Assembly (NCBI GenBank): GCA_002457055.1
Contig: NTKT01000002.1
Coordinates: 124,001-188,000, forward strand
DNA from: Rhodobacteraceae bacterium MED-G08
GTDB lineage: Bacteria > Pseudomonadota > Alphaproteobacteria > Rhodobacterales > Rhodobacteraceae
DNA: 64,000 bases
Direction: 5' to 3'
Both the position numbers and the translations under genes were made by a program. Of the stretch, positions 49,257 through 57,963 are shown one piece after another. Below the pieces are notes generated by a model. The model had not been told where the DNA came from, did not search any database, and was given only the letters and a program-made list of their open reading frames with translations. Each line of letters starts with the position of its first letter. The first letter of the stretch is position 1.

Positions 49257-49553
49257 AGTTGTGTATTAGGAAACCCTAAATTCTATTTTACCTAAAAAAT
49301 GAATATAATATTCTAACCAACCTTTTAGGTAATATGGGCTACATTAAAATTATGTGTTTTAGAAGTCTTAGATATTATAAATATCTGCAACAAAATTAGT
49401 TGGTTTAGAGAATGGGGTTGACCCATGCCAATATTTGTTTAACCAACGTGTCTGAAATTATTTTGTTAATGGGCCCTTTTTGACGTGCGCTTAACGTAAA
49501 GCAACTTTGACGTAGTTTAAATTATAAATTGGTTATCAAGATCTTAATTAAAA
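49257..49553. other. 297-bp intergenic region
   Basis: AT-rich gap between the dehydratase and MFS genes with no ORF supported. It holds a small TTAGG/CCTAA hairpin (49266-49279, weak terminator candidate) and a perfect 10-bp inverted repeat, listed separately. The MFS promoter must be in the right half, but no convincing -35/-10 pair stands out. Confidence 0.5.
49288..49332. repeat. 10-bp perfect inverted repeat, 25-bp spacer
   Basis: TTACCTAAAA (49288-49297) and TTTTAGGTAA (49323-49332). Too far apart for a compact terminator and without a T-run; could be a bipartite operator or looped RNA. Confidence 0.45.
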
Positions 49554-50771
49554 ATGCCCAATAACTCAAAGCTTCCAATTTTTGTGATTTTTACAACTGT
49601 CGTTTTGGATTCAATGGGAATTGGAATTATCATTCCGGTTATGCCTGCTCTGTTTGCGGAGGTAACAGGTACTGAAAAAATTTCTGACATCGCGATATGG
49701 GGTGGACTGCTAGCATCTACATTTGCATTGATGCAATTTATTTTTGGACCCATTTTAGGCGCTTTATCCGACAGGTATGGTAGAAAACCAATACTGTTAC
49801 TAGCGCTTTTCGTTATGGCGGCTTATTATCTTTTAATGGGCTTTGCACAAACCCTGTGGTTACTATTTCTTGGAAGACTGATAGGCGGAATCACTGCCGC
49901 AACCCATGCAACAGCCAATGCTTATATGGCAGATATATCTTCGCCGGAGGAAAAAGCAGCTCGGTTTGGAATGCTTGGCGCTGGATTTGGTCTAGGCTTT
50001 GTTCTTGGGCCTTTGATAGGCGGATTATTAGGAGAATGGGGTCCCAGAGCCCCATTTTTCGCAGCAGCAATGCTAGCTGCTGCAAACGGTGTGCTATGTT
50101 ATTTTGTACTTAAAGAAAGTTTAAAAACAAAGAACCGACGAGAATTCATGTGGTATCGAGCAAACCCAATTGGTGCAATTTTAGACCTTCGAAAATTTGA
50201 AGGAATTTATTCATTACTTTTGGTATTTCTGCTATTCACTATAGGGACTTCGATCTATGCTGCAATCTGGCCTTTTTTTACAGTTGAAAGGTTCAGTTGG
50301 TCTCCTGGGATGATAGGAATTTCCCTAACCATTTACGGAGTATGCTTTGCAATAGTCCAAGGCGTTTTGGTGCGACCAGCAATAAAAATTTGGGGCGAGA
50401 AAAAAACAATTATAATAGGGTTTTGTTTCGAGTTCTCTGCCATGTTTACATTTGCATTTCTAACTGACGGTAAAACCTTGATCATACTAATACCACTTGC
50501 GTCCCTCGGCGTTCTTGCTCAACCAGCAATACAAGCAATTCTGTCAAAGTCAGTTGGTGACGACCGACAAGGAGCCATACAAGGTGTGGCCTCTTCACTT
50601 AATGCCATTGCCATGGTCATAACGCCGATAACCATGACGTGGATTTTAGCCGTTTTTTCAGACAAAACAGCAAAATATTATTTCCCTGGTATGCCGTTTT
50701 TATTCTCTGCGCTTATGGTTCTATTGTGCTTGTTTATTATATCCAGACGCAAGCCAGCAAGCACTTTATAA
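49554..50771 (+). CDS. MFS transporter, TetA(TCR)-like drug:H+ antiporter family
   Basis: 405-aa membrane protein with about 12 transmembrane helices. Motif A is GALSDRYGRKPILL, motif C-like GAGFGLGFVLGPLIGGLLGEWG, typical of the DHA1/Tet subgroup. N-terminus IFVIFTTVVLDSMGIGIIIPVMPAL is TetA-like. Drug efflux is the family average, but chromosomal marine homologues often export metabolites; no linked tetR-like gene. Substrate unknown. Confidence 0.88.
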   Translation: MPNNSKLPIFVIFTTVVLDSMGIGIIIPVMPALFAEVTGTEKISDIAIWGGLLASTFALMQFIFGPILGALSDRYGRKPILLLALFVMAAYYLLMGFAQTLWLLFLGRLIGGITAATHATANAYMADISSPEEKAARFGMLGAGFGLGFVLGPLIGGLLGEWGPRAPFFAAAMLAAANGVLCYFVLKESLKTKNRREFMWYRANPIGAILDLRKFEGIYSLLLVFLLFTIGTSIYAAIWPFFTVERFSWSPGMIGISLTIYGVCFAIVQGVLVRPAIKIWGEKKTIIIGFCFEFSAMFTFAFLTDGKTLIILIPLASLGVLAQPAIQAILSKSVGDDRQGAIQGVASSLNAIAMVITPITMTWILAVFSDKTAKYYFPGMPFLFSALMVLLCLFIISRRKPASTL

Positions 50772-50857
50772 TTTCGAAAACTCATTGCATGTTTGCGTGT
50801 TTTGTATAGCCTTAGCTTGTAAAATAGCAATCATTTGCTTTTAAAACAGAGGTTGTA

Positions 50858-51943
50858 ATGCCCAAAATAAAAGCCGCCGTAGCACATGAATTTGGCAAAC
50901 CATTGAAGGTTGAGGATGTTATACTACGTTCGCCCGTTAATAATGAGGTTGAGGTTACGCTAGGGGCAGTCGCTATTTGCCACTCTGATATCTCTTACAT
51001 GGAGGGAGCATGGGGTGGTTTTTTACCAGCAGTTTATGGGCATGAAGCATCCGGTAAAATCAGCAACATCGGAGATAATATTGAAGGTCTAGCTATTGGG
51101 GATCGAGTTGTGGTTACGCTTATTCGATCCTGTGGAAATTGTATGAATTGTAAACAAGGCCAACCAACAATATGCATGACCGAATACGATGGGACAAACG
51201 GCCCTCTTAAAACCTCAAATGGAGGCACATTAATGCAAGCTATGGCATGTGGAGCATTTGCGGAAAAAGTAGTGGTTGATAAGTCGCAAATAGTCAAAGT
51301 AAGTAGTAAAATTTCATATGAGGCCGCTGCATTGATGGCATGCGGTGTGATTACAGGAATTGGAGCAGTTGTAAATGCTGCAAAAATAAAACCGGGGCAA
51401 GATGTGATTGTAATCGGTGCGGGTGGCGTTGGGCTCAATGCAATCCAAGGTGCAAGACTTGCGGGCGCTCGCAGAATAATAGCAGTAGATCTTTCTGAGG
51501 AAAAATTAAACATGGCAATAGAATTTGGAGCCACTGATGGCATCCTAGGCACCAAGGGTAGTCCATGGAAATTGGCAAAAGAAAAATTAGGCGGTGGCGC
51601 CGATGCTGTATTTGTTTCAGTGGGCGCGGTCGCTGTGTACGATACGGCCCCCCTATATCTCGCGCAAGGCGGTCAGGTTGTTATGCTGGGAATGACAAAA
51701 ACCAATGAACTAGCTACTTTTAAGCCTGTTAACTTAGCGGCAGCATCTCAAAAACTGGTTGGGTCAAAAATGGGTGATACCGTCATAGAAAGGGATATTC
51801 CCTGGATTGCTGATTTATATCTACAAAATAGGTTAAAATTGGATGAACTAATTTCAAAAAAGTGGAAACTGGATCAAATAAATGAGGCAATTTTCGACAC
51901 AAAATCTGGTTCAGCAAAGAGAAATCTGATTGTTTTTAATTAA
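50858..51943 (+). CDS. Zinc-dependent alcohol dehydrogenase, class III-like
   Basis: 361-aa medium-chain ADH. Catalytic zinc: C41 (AICHSDISYMEG) and H62 (GHEASG), structural zinc C92, C95, C98 and C106 (CGNCMNCKQGQPTIC); NAD motif VIGAGGVGLNAIQGARLAGA. Its stop overlaps the next start (TAATG), so it is co-translated with an enolase-superfamily protein. Good GAGG site. Substrate not known; it may oxidise a sugar-derived or aromatic alcohol. Confidence 0.9.
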   Translation: MPKIKAAVAHEFGKPLKVEDVILRSPVNNEVEVTLGAVAICHSDISYMEGAWGGFLPAVYGHEASGKISNIGDNIEGLAIGDRVVVTLIRSCGNCMNCKQGQPTICMTEYDGTNGPLKTSNGGTLMQAMACGAFAEKVVVDKSQIVKVSSKISYEAAALMACGVITGIGAVVNAAKIKPGQDVIVIGAGGVGLNAIQGARLAGARRIIAVDLSEEKLNMAIEFGATDGILGTKGSPWKLAKEKLGGGADAVFVSVGAVAVYDTAPLYLAQGGQVVMLGMTKTNELATFKPVNLAAASQKLVGSKMGDTVIERDIPWIADLYLQNRLKLDELISKKWKLDQINEAIFDTKSGSAKRNLIVFN

Positions 51944-53190
51944 TGGTATATCAGATGCGTATAACTAATCTGGATGTAATTGTAACAGCCCCCCCCGCTC
52001 CGGGATGGGGAGGAAGATACTGGATTTTGGTCAAATTAACGACAAATACGAATGTTGTTGGATGGGGAGAATGCTATGCATCATCCGTTGGTCCAAAAGC
52101 TATGACGGCAGTTATTGAAGACGTCTTTGAGAGATATTTTTTAAATCAATCACCAGAAAATATAGAATTGATGTTCAGACGAACTTTTTCATCTGGGTTT
52201 ACTCAGAGGCCGGATCTTTCTGTCATGGGGGCATTTTCAGGATTAGAAATTGCGTGTTGGGATATTCTTGGAAAAGAACGCAACAGACCAGTTTGGGCCT
52301 TACTAGGCGGGAAAATGAACGAAAGTATTAGAGCTTATTCATACCTGTATCCGCTTGAAAATCATGATTTAAAGTCATTTTGGACTTCCCCAGAAGATGC
52401 AGCTGAAAGTGCCTATGATTTAGTATCGCGAGGGTATACAGCACTTAAATTTGATCCAGCCGGCCCCTATACAATGCGTGGAGGTCATCAACCTGCCCTA
52501 AGAGATATAGAGCTTTGTGTTTCATTCATGGAGGAAATAAGAGCAGCAATAGGCAATAGGGCGGATTTACTTTTGGGAACCCATGGACAGTTTACTACTT
52601 CTGGAGCCATAAGACTTGGCCAAGCCATCGAACGTTTCAACCCATTGTGGTTTGAAGAACCTATTCCACCCGATAATTTACTGGAGTTTCAAAAATTAGC
52701 CAAATCGTTGAAAGTACCAATTGCCGCAGGTGAGAGACTAACTACAAAATATGAGTTTGCCACTTTACTGAGAAGTGGGGGTATTTCAATTCTTCAACCT
52801 GCATTAGGTCGCGCTGGGGGTATTTGGGAAATGAAGAAGACCTCTGCAATAGCCGAAGTATTCAACGCTCAAATGGCTCCTCATCTTTATGCTGGACCAA
52901 TTGAATGGGCGGCGAATATTCAATTAGCTGTATCTATTCCAAATATCTTGATTCTCGAAACTATTGAGACGAAGTTCCATGACGAACTTATTAAGAGTTC
53001 GATACAGGTAGACGACGGATATATAAAAGCACCACAAGCTCCGGGCCTCGGCATAGAGGTCAATGAGGGTCTTGCAAGGCAGAACCCGTTTGACGGAGAT
53101 GGTCTGCACCTTATGATGCAGGATGAGCCATGCGATTATAAAAACGGAAACTTTTTTCTTGGCGGTGCTCCGCCAAAGTCGAGTAGTTAG
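51943..53190 (+). CDS. Mandelate racemase/enolase superfamily protein with unusual metal site
   Basis: 415-aa protein; N-terminal cap, then TIM barrel. Metal ligands E239 (FEEP) and E264 (AAGERL) are present, but at the end of the second strand, where the first Asp ligand is expected (DxH in ManD/GalD-type sugar-acid dehydratases), it reads G212-T213-H214. The preceding LKFDPAGP has no Lys-x-Lys. Sugar-acid dehydratase is a plausible class. Alternative ATG at 51955. Coupled to the ADH gene. Confidence 0.85.
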   Translation: MVYQMRITNLDVIVTAPPAPGWGGRYWILVKLTTNTNVVGWGECYASSVGPKAMTAVIEDVFERYFLNQSPENIELMFRRTFSSGFTQRPDLSVMGAFSGLEIACWDILGKERNRPVWALLGGKMNESIRAYSYLYPLENHDLKSFWTSPEDAAESAYDLVSRGYTALKFDPAGPYTMRGGHQPALRDIELCVSFMEEIRAAIGNRADLLLGTHGQFTTSGAIRLGQAIERFNPLWFEEPIPPDNLLEFQKLAKSLKVPIAAGERLTTKYEFATLLRSGGISILQPALGRAGGIWEMKKTSAIAEVFNAQMAPHLYAGPIEWAANIQLAVSIPNILILETIETKFHDELIKSSIQVDDGYIKAPQAPGLGIEVNEGLARQNPFDGDGLHLMMQDEPCDYKNGNFFLGGAPPKSSS

Positions 53191-53193
53191 CCT

Positions 53194-55068
53194 TTAAGAA
53201 CGCTCCCACGGTATCGTATAATCTTGCAAAACCTCCTTAATTAAAGCATCAGGTGCTTCACCTTTTATTTGTGCAACAAGGCCTAATTTCTTATCATCTT
53301 TAACACCCGAAACTCTGGCTGTAGCATTTTTTTCGGACAGAGCTTGATCAAATATTCTAGTGATGGCCATTTTCCTGAGATCAGGCTTAAATACCTTCCC
53401 AACTGCAGTTTTAGGCAATTCTTTAAGAATTTCTAGGTGTTTAGGTTTAGCGCCAGGTTCACCAATATTGTTAATAGCGTACTCCATTAACTCTTGATCA
53501 GAGACAGTCAACCCGGCCACAAGCTCTACATATACGCATGGCAATTCACCTGAATGAGCATCTGGTTGACCTATCGCACCCGCGAAAGCAACCGCATCAT
53601 GCCCAAGAAGTGTTTCTTCAATCACAGCAGGGTCGATATTGTGCCCTCCCCTAATAATTAGGTCTTTGGCACGCCCGGTTATCCAAACAAACCCATCACC
53701 ATCTTTTCTGCCTAAATCGCCCGTTCTTAAATACTTTTTCTTGTAGTATAGATCTTTGTTTTTATCATCCTCAGTATAGGTCTTTCCTGCAAAAACACCT
53801 GGGTTAGAAATAGATATTTCTCCAATTTCATCCACCGAACATTCTTTAAATTTACCATCTTCTTGAGTGATGATTTTAACGTCCGTATATGGCAATGGGA
53901 GACCAACCGAACCAACTTTCTTTGAACCGATAGGTGGGTTTACAGAAACGAGACAAGTAACTTCAGTTAACCCGTACCCTTCAATTATTTCCACACCAGC
54001 AGCTCCCTCAAAACGTCTAAATAATTCCATTGGCATTGGAGCTGACCCGGAGAAAGCTTGTTTAATTGAAGAGATATCAGCATCTACAGGCCTTTGCATC
54101 AATTGTGAGACAGCTGTCGGTACTGTGATAATAAAAGTAATTTTCCACCGCTCGATTAATTTCCAAAAGTTGTCAAAAACTCCATCTCCTCGGTAACCCT
54201 GCGGTGTCGGGAAAACAACATGGGCGCCAGAACTTATGGCCCCCATTATAATTACGTGGCTAGCAAAAACATGAAACAAAGGTAACGGACAAATTATATT
54301 ATCATCAGCTGAAAATATTAATTCCGCACCAAGCCATCCATTGTAAGCCAACCCTGAATATTTATGCTGTGCAACTTTAGGCATGCCTGTTGTTCCACCC
54401 GTATGAAATAAGGCGGCAACACGGTCTTCTTGAATATCCTCAAAATCAAGCGAGGTATTTTGCTGTTCTAACAATTCGTTAAAATTAATTACTTTCGCAG
54501 AATGCTGTGTATCATTTTTTGGCCTAATCAATGGAACAATCCAAGACTTTGGTGGTGTTAAATACCTTAACAAATCTACTTCTAGTACTGTGTGGACATT
54601 CGGCGCTAAAGCAACTGCCTGTGCAGTTTTTTGACAAACATCAGTTTTTGGAAAAGCCTTCAAGGTTACAACAACTTTTGCATCAGTTTCTCGCAAAATA
54701 GCTGCTATTTGTTCCGTGTCCAATAGTGGGTTGATCGGTGCAACTATACCCGAAATTGCACCGCCCAAAAGAGAGAATAATGTTTCATTTGCATTAGGTA
54801 GAACATAAGCCACCACATCAGTCTCATTAATTCCCAAACTACGGAACATGTTCGCGGCTTGGGATGCCTTATCGAACAACTCTTTCCATGAAAACGTTTC
54901 CGCTTTATCTTTTGGACCCGAAAATATTTGATAGCTTACTGCATCATGATTTGGGTAGTTTTGCGCTGCTTTAGAAAGCATACCATACAATGTCTTTGGG
55001 ACGTCGCGATCTTCCCATTTGGAAAGCTTTTCTATTTTTTTTATATCAGCTATCGACGCGTAACTCAT
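53194..55068 (-). CDS. AMP-forming acyl-CoA synthetase
   Basis: 624-aa ANL-family enzyme: AMP motif FHTGGTTGMPK, EGYGLTE, YLRTGDLGRKDGD, GRAKDLIIRGGHNIDP and C-terminal catalytic Lys in PKTAVGKVFKPDLRK. Activates a carboxylic acid to its CoA thioester. It converges with the enolase-superfamily gene with 3 bp between stops. The residues do not tell chain length or substrate. GGGGAAAAG ribosome-binding site. Confidence 0.92.
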   Translation of the reverse strand: MSYASIADIKKIEKLSKWEDRDVPKTLYGMLSKAAQNYPNHDAVSYQIFSGPKDKAETFSWKELFDKASQAANMFRSLGINETDVVAYVLPNANETLFSLLGGAISGIVAPINPLLDTEQIAAILRETDAKVVVTLKAFPKTDVCQKTAQAVALAPNVHTVLEVDLLRYLTPPKSWIVPLIRPKNDTQHSAKVINFNELLEQQNTSLDFEDIQEDRVAALFHTGGTTGMPKVAQHKYSGLAYNGWLGAELIFSADDNIICPLPLFHVFASHVIIMGAISSGAHVVFPTPQGYRGDGVFDNFWKLIERWKITFIITVPTAVSQLMQRPVDADISSIKQAFSGSAPMPMELFRRFEGAAGVEIIEGYGLTEVTCLVSVNPPIGSKKVGSVGLPLPYTDVKIITQEDGKFKECSVDEIGEISISNPGVFAGKTYTEDDKNKDLYYKKKYLRTGDLGRKDGDGFVWITGRAKDLIIRGGHNIDPAVIEETLLGHDAVAFAGAIGQPDAHSGELPCVYVELVAGLTVSDQELMEYAINNIGEPGAKPKHLEILKELPKTAVGKVFKPDLRKMAITRIFDQALSEKNATARVSGVKDDKKLGLVAQIKGEAPDALIKEVLQDYTIPWERS

Positions 55069-55180
55069 CTTTTCCCCTATCTATGGTATGTTGCCCAATA
55101 TAAATACATCTTGGTTTGAAAAGAAAAGGCTTGCAAGAGTTAAGATAACGATCAACGGGTAAAGATGTTGTATTATCGAA

Positions 55181-56971
55181 CTAGGCCGCCAAATCCTCAC
55201 CATCTGAAAATTGCAATCTAGCCAATCTGGCGTATAGGCCACCAGCAGATAGTAATTCTTCATGTGTGCCGGTAGCTACAAGTTTGCCCTGGTTCATAAC
55301 GATTATTTTATCCGCCTTTTTAACCGTCGCCAACCGATGCGCAACAACTAATGTGGTGCGACTTTTAGAAAGGGACTCAACGGCCCTTTTGACAGCTAGT
55401 TCATTTTCAGAGTCTAGTGCACTTGTTGCCTCATCTAAAAGTAAGATCGGAGCATCTCTCAAAATTGCTCGAGCAATTGCTATCCGTTGCTTTTGCCCCC
55501 CAGAAAGCATTACACCACGCTCACCAACAAATGTCTGATAGGACTCTGGTAAATTCTTTATAAACTCATGTGCGGATGCTGCTTTAGCAGCAGCTATAAC
55601 GTCTTCATCAGATGCATCTGGCCGTCCAAACCTGATGTTTTCAATTGCTGACATTGCAAAAATTATTGGATCTTGAGGGACGACAGCAATATTTTTCCTA
55701 AATTTTTCTCTTGCCAGTTCTTTTAAATCAATTCCGTCTATTTTTACACAACCAGTCATTGGGTCATAAAAGCGTAGTAACAGTTGAAATAGTGTAGACT
55801 TTCCCGCACCCGAAGGACCGACAAATGCTACTGTTTCACCAGGTTTAATCTTAAAATCGAGTTCGGATAAGGCTGGGCTATCAGGCCTGGACGGGTACCG
55901 AAAATTAACTGAATTGAATTCAATTTCCCCCCTTACAGGCACAGTAAACTCTTTAATTTTATGAGGGTCTTTTACAAAATCTCGTAAATTAAGAAGTTCT
56001 ACCAGCCGCTCTGTAGCACCAGCTGCCCTTTGTAGTTCTCCCAGAATTTCTGACAAAGCGGCAACGGCTCCAGCAACCATTACAGCGTAGATTACAAATT
56101 GCACCAAAACACCCGTCGATATAACGCCTAGTCTAACATCTCGAGCACCAATCCATAAAACTCCAACAATTCCAGAAAATACAAAAAATATGACAATTGC
56201 GGTCATCCAGGCTCTTGTAGAAATTCTCTTTCGTGCCGAACGATAGGCTTTTTCACTCACATCGTTAAAAGCATTAATACTGAGGTTTTCATGTGTATAA
56301 GCTTGAATTGTTTGTACGGCTCCCAACGACTCTGATGCATTTCCTGAAGAAGATGCGATCCAATCTTGATTTTCGCGGCTCAACCTTCTTAGCTTTCTGC
56401 CCAAAGTGAGTATTGGAATTACAACAGCCGGGACTATAAGAAGGACCAAGCTGGTTAATTTGACAGAAGTGACAAGCATAAGCGCAAGTCCACCTGCGAA
56501 AATCAAAATGTTCCTCAGCGCGACAGAGATGGAAGATCCTATAACTGACAGAATAAGAGTCGTGTCAGTAGTTATTCTGCTAATTACCTCACCTGTCATT
56601 ATTGTCTCGTAGAACTGGGGACTCATTTTGAGAACTCGCTCAAATATGGTTTCCCTTATATCGGTAACCACGCGTTCACCTAATTTTGTGACAAGCGCAT
56701 ATCGTATTGCTGTGCCCGCTGCCAATAATGCTGCTACTACTAAAATTGCAACGAAGTATAAATCTAGCATACTTTCGTTTCCATTATTAAATGTATCGAC
56801 TACTCTCCGTACCGCTAATGGCAGGACCAATGATAAACCAGCGGTTAGAATAAGCGCCAGACAAGCCGCTGCTATTAATCCTTTGTAAGGAATTAAAAAC
56901 GGTAAAAGACCTGACAACGCACCTAATTCTTTTGATGGTTTTCTTTCTTTTGATCTCGCAGCGTGCGACAT
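55181..56971 (-). CDS. ABC exporter, fused permease/ATPase (MsbA/multidrug-like)
   Basis: 596-aa half-transporter: about six transmembrane helices in the first 310 residues, then the nucleotide-binding domain with Walker A GPSGAGKST, Q-loop VPQDP, signature LSGGQKQRIAIARA, Walker B ILLLDEATSALDSE and H-loop VAHRL. A homodimer is expected. Could be lipid A flippase-like or a drug exporter. AGAGGGA before the ATG. Confidence 0.92.
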   Translation of the reverse strand: MSHAARSKERKPSKELGALSGLLPFLIPYKGLIAAACLALILTAGLSLVLPLAVRRVVDTFNNGNESMLDLYFVAILVVAALLAAGTAIRYALVTKLGERVVTDIRETIFERVLKMSPQFYETIMTGEVISRITTDTTLILSVIGSSISVALRNILIFAGGLALMLVTSVKLTSLVLLIVPAVVIPILTLGRKLRRLSRENQDWIASSSGNASESLGAVQTIQAYTHENLSINAFNDVSEKAYRSARKRISTRAWMTAIVIFFVFSGIVGVLWIGARDVRLGVISTGVLVQFVIYAVMVAGAVAALSEILGELQRAAGATERLVELLNLRDFVKDPHKIKEFTVPVRGEIEFNSVNFRYPSRPDSPALSELDFKIKPGETVAFVGPSGAGKSTLFQLLLRFYDPMTGCVKIDGIDLKELAREKFRKNIAVVPQDPIIFAMSAIENIRFGRPDASDEDVIAAAKAASAHEFIKNLPESYQTFVGERGVMLSGGQKQRIAIARAILRDAPILLLDEATSALDSENELAVKRAVESLSKSRTTLVVAHRLATVKKADKIIVMNQGKLVATGTHEELLSAGGLYARLARLQFSDGEDLAA

Positions 56972-57274
56972 TCCCTCTCCGTGTTTTTCGTCGTGGCTTG
57001 ATTAAGAACGGCGAAACTAACAGACGTCAAGCTGCGGAGTAAAGATTTATTTACTAAAAAATATTTTTGCATAAACAAAAAATTTTAAATGATGAACAAG
57101 TAGGTTTAGCTGGCGCCCTTAAGGTATTGAATTACTTTAATTATTTTATTATCACTGTACAAAAATCGTTTTACCAACATGAATATTGAGCTTAATAAAA
57201 AACTCTTAAGTAGCTAACTAATAAAGTTGCCATATAAAAAATTGTCACTCATTAACTTAGTCTAATTGTTAACT
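56972..57274. other. AT-rich 303-bp gap, no gene seen
   Basis: Strongly AT-rich sequence upstream of the ABC exporter. The first 40 bp include its ribosome-binding region. I see no ORF, RNA gene or strong repeat. Confidence 0.5.
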
Positions 57275-57478
57275 TCAGTGCTTATAACCTTCCAAGTATA
57301 AGTTGTTCAAAAGCCTTGCATGAGTGGAAGTTTTTTCCCAATTAACTATCTCTTCAAACTTTTCCTGGTTTCGTAAAAGCTCAATCTCACTGCACGATAA
57401 GCTGTAAGGGTTATTTTCAAACCGTTTTTTGAGAACCATATCATTCCAAATAGTTTCTATGAGCTTTTTATCATCCAT
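57275..57478 (-). CDS. Hypothetical small protein (67 aa)
   Basis: 67-aa acidic/basic helical protein (MDDKKLIETIWNDMVLKKRF ... LLRNQEKFEEIVNWEKTS). Composition looks protein-like, and it lies alone in a sparse AT-rich stretch between tRNA-Gly and the ABC exporter. No clear ribosome-binding site and no family recognised, so it may be spurious. Confidence 0.35.
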   Translation of the reverse strand: MDDKKLIETIWNDMVLKKRFENNPYSLSCSEIELLRNQEKFEEIVNWEKTSTHARLLNNLYLEGYKH

Positions 57479-57602
57479 AGATACTGAAACGACAATTGGG
57501 TATTTTTTTTTAGAAAAGCATGCAATTTAATTTCTTAAACTTTTTACTAACTCAAAAAAAATGATAGTGCTGATCCATATGTGGCCAAAGAAAGTAGGGA
57601 GT

Positions 57603-57654
57603 GGCGAGTCTACAATCGTTGTTGCCTCCCAATACGACAACCATCGGACTCGCC
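57603..57654. ncRNA. Strong 52-nt hairpin of unknown class
   Basis: GGCGAGTC (57603-57610) pairs perfectly with GACTCGCC (57647-57654). Inside, GTTGTTG (57618-57624) pairs with CGACAAC (57635-57641) with one G-U, around a 10-nt loop. There is no T-tail on either side, so not a classical terminator. It lies about 155 bp 3' of tRNA-Gly on the same side. A structured RNA or recombination site are options; no class recognised. Confidence 0.45.
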
Positions 57655-57688
57655 CCAGTTCTTAAGAACATAGTCGACGGAAACATGA

Positions 57689-57729
57689 GTCACTGTTTGC
57701 TGTCAATATAATCTAATGAATAGTGACAG
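57689..57729. repeat. Overlapping short inverted repeats
   Basis: GTCACT/AGTGAC (57689-57694, 57722-57727) and CTGTCA/TGACAG (57700-57705, 57724-57729) compete for the same right arm. Function unknown; together with the hairpin at 57603 they are the only structure in the 57479-57808 gap. Confidence 0.35.
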
Positions 57730-57808
57730 TCCGCCACACTTTTATCTACATACAAAAATTTGTCTTTAACGATTTTTTTGAATTTAATGCCGTAGTGTGA
57801 TGGTTTTT

Positions 57809-57882
57809 TGGAGCGGGTAGCGGGAATCGAACCCGCACCTTAAGCTTGGAAGGCTCTTATGATACCATTTCACCATACCCGC
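57809..57882 (-). tRNA. tRNA-Gly (anticodon TCC)
   Basis: Minus-strand cloverleaf: acceptor GCGGGTA/TACCCGC, discriminator T, encoded CCA; anticodon loop CTTCCAA gives TCC (reads GGA codons); T-arm GCGGGTTCGATTCCCGC is perfect. The 27-43 position of the anticodon stem looks mismatched (A-A), with a G-U next to it. 74 nt including CCA. Confidence 0.95.
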
Positions 57883-57963
57883 ATCGTGCCTGTTACTTAG
57901 TACGGTCAAAATTTAGCGTCAAGCATATAACAATGGTAAATTATATTTTCACTGAGGCGGTGA

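Noticed and set aside
49266-49279. Intrinsic terminator after the PLP dehydratase
   Set aside because: Only a 5-bp AT/GC stem with a broken T-run; too weak to call.
49554-50771. Tetracycline-resistance gene
   Set aside because: Resembles TetA in motif A, but no tetR is linked and many chromosomal MFS exporters share it; kept as family-level call.
51034-51555. 173-aa minus-strand ORF opposite the alcohol dehydrogenase
   Set aside because: Antisense shadow; the plus-strand frame has all ADH zinc and NAD motifs.
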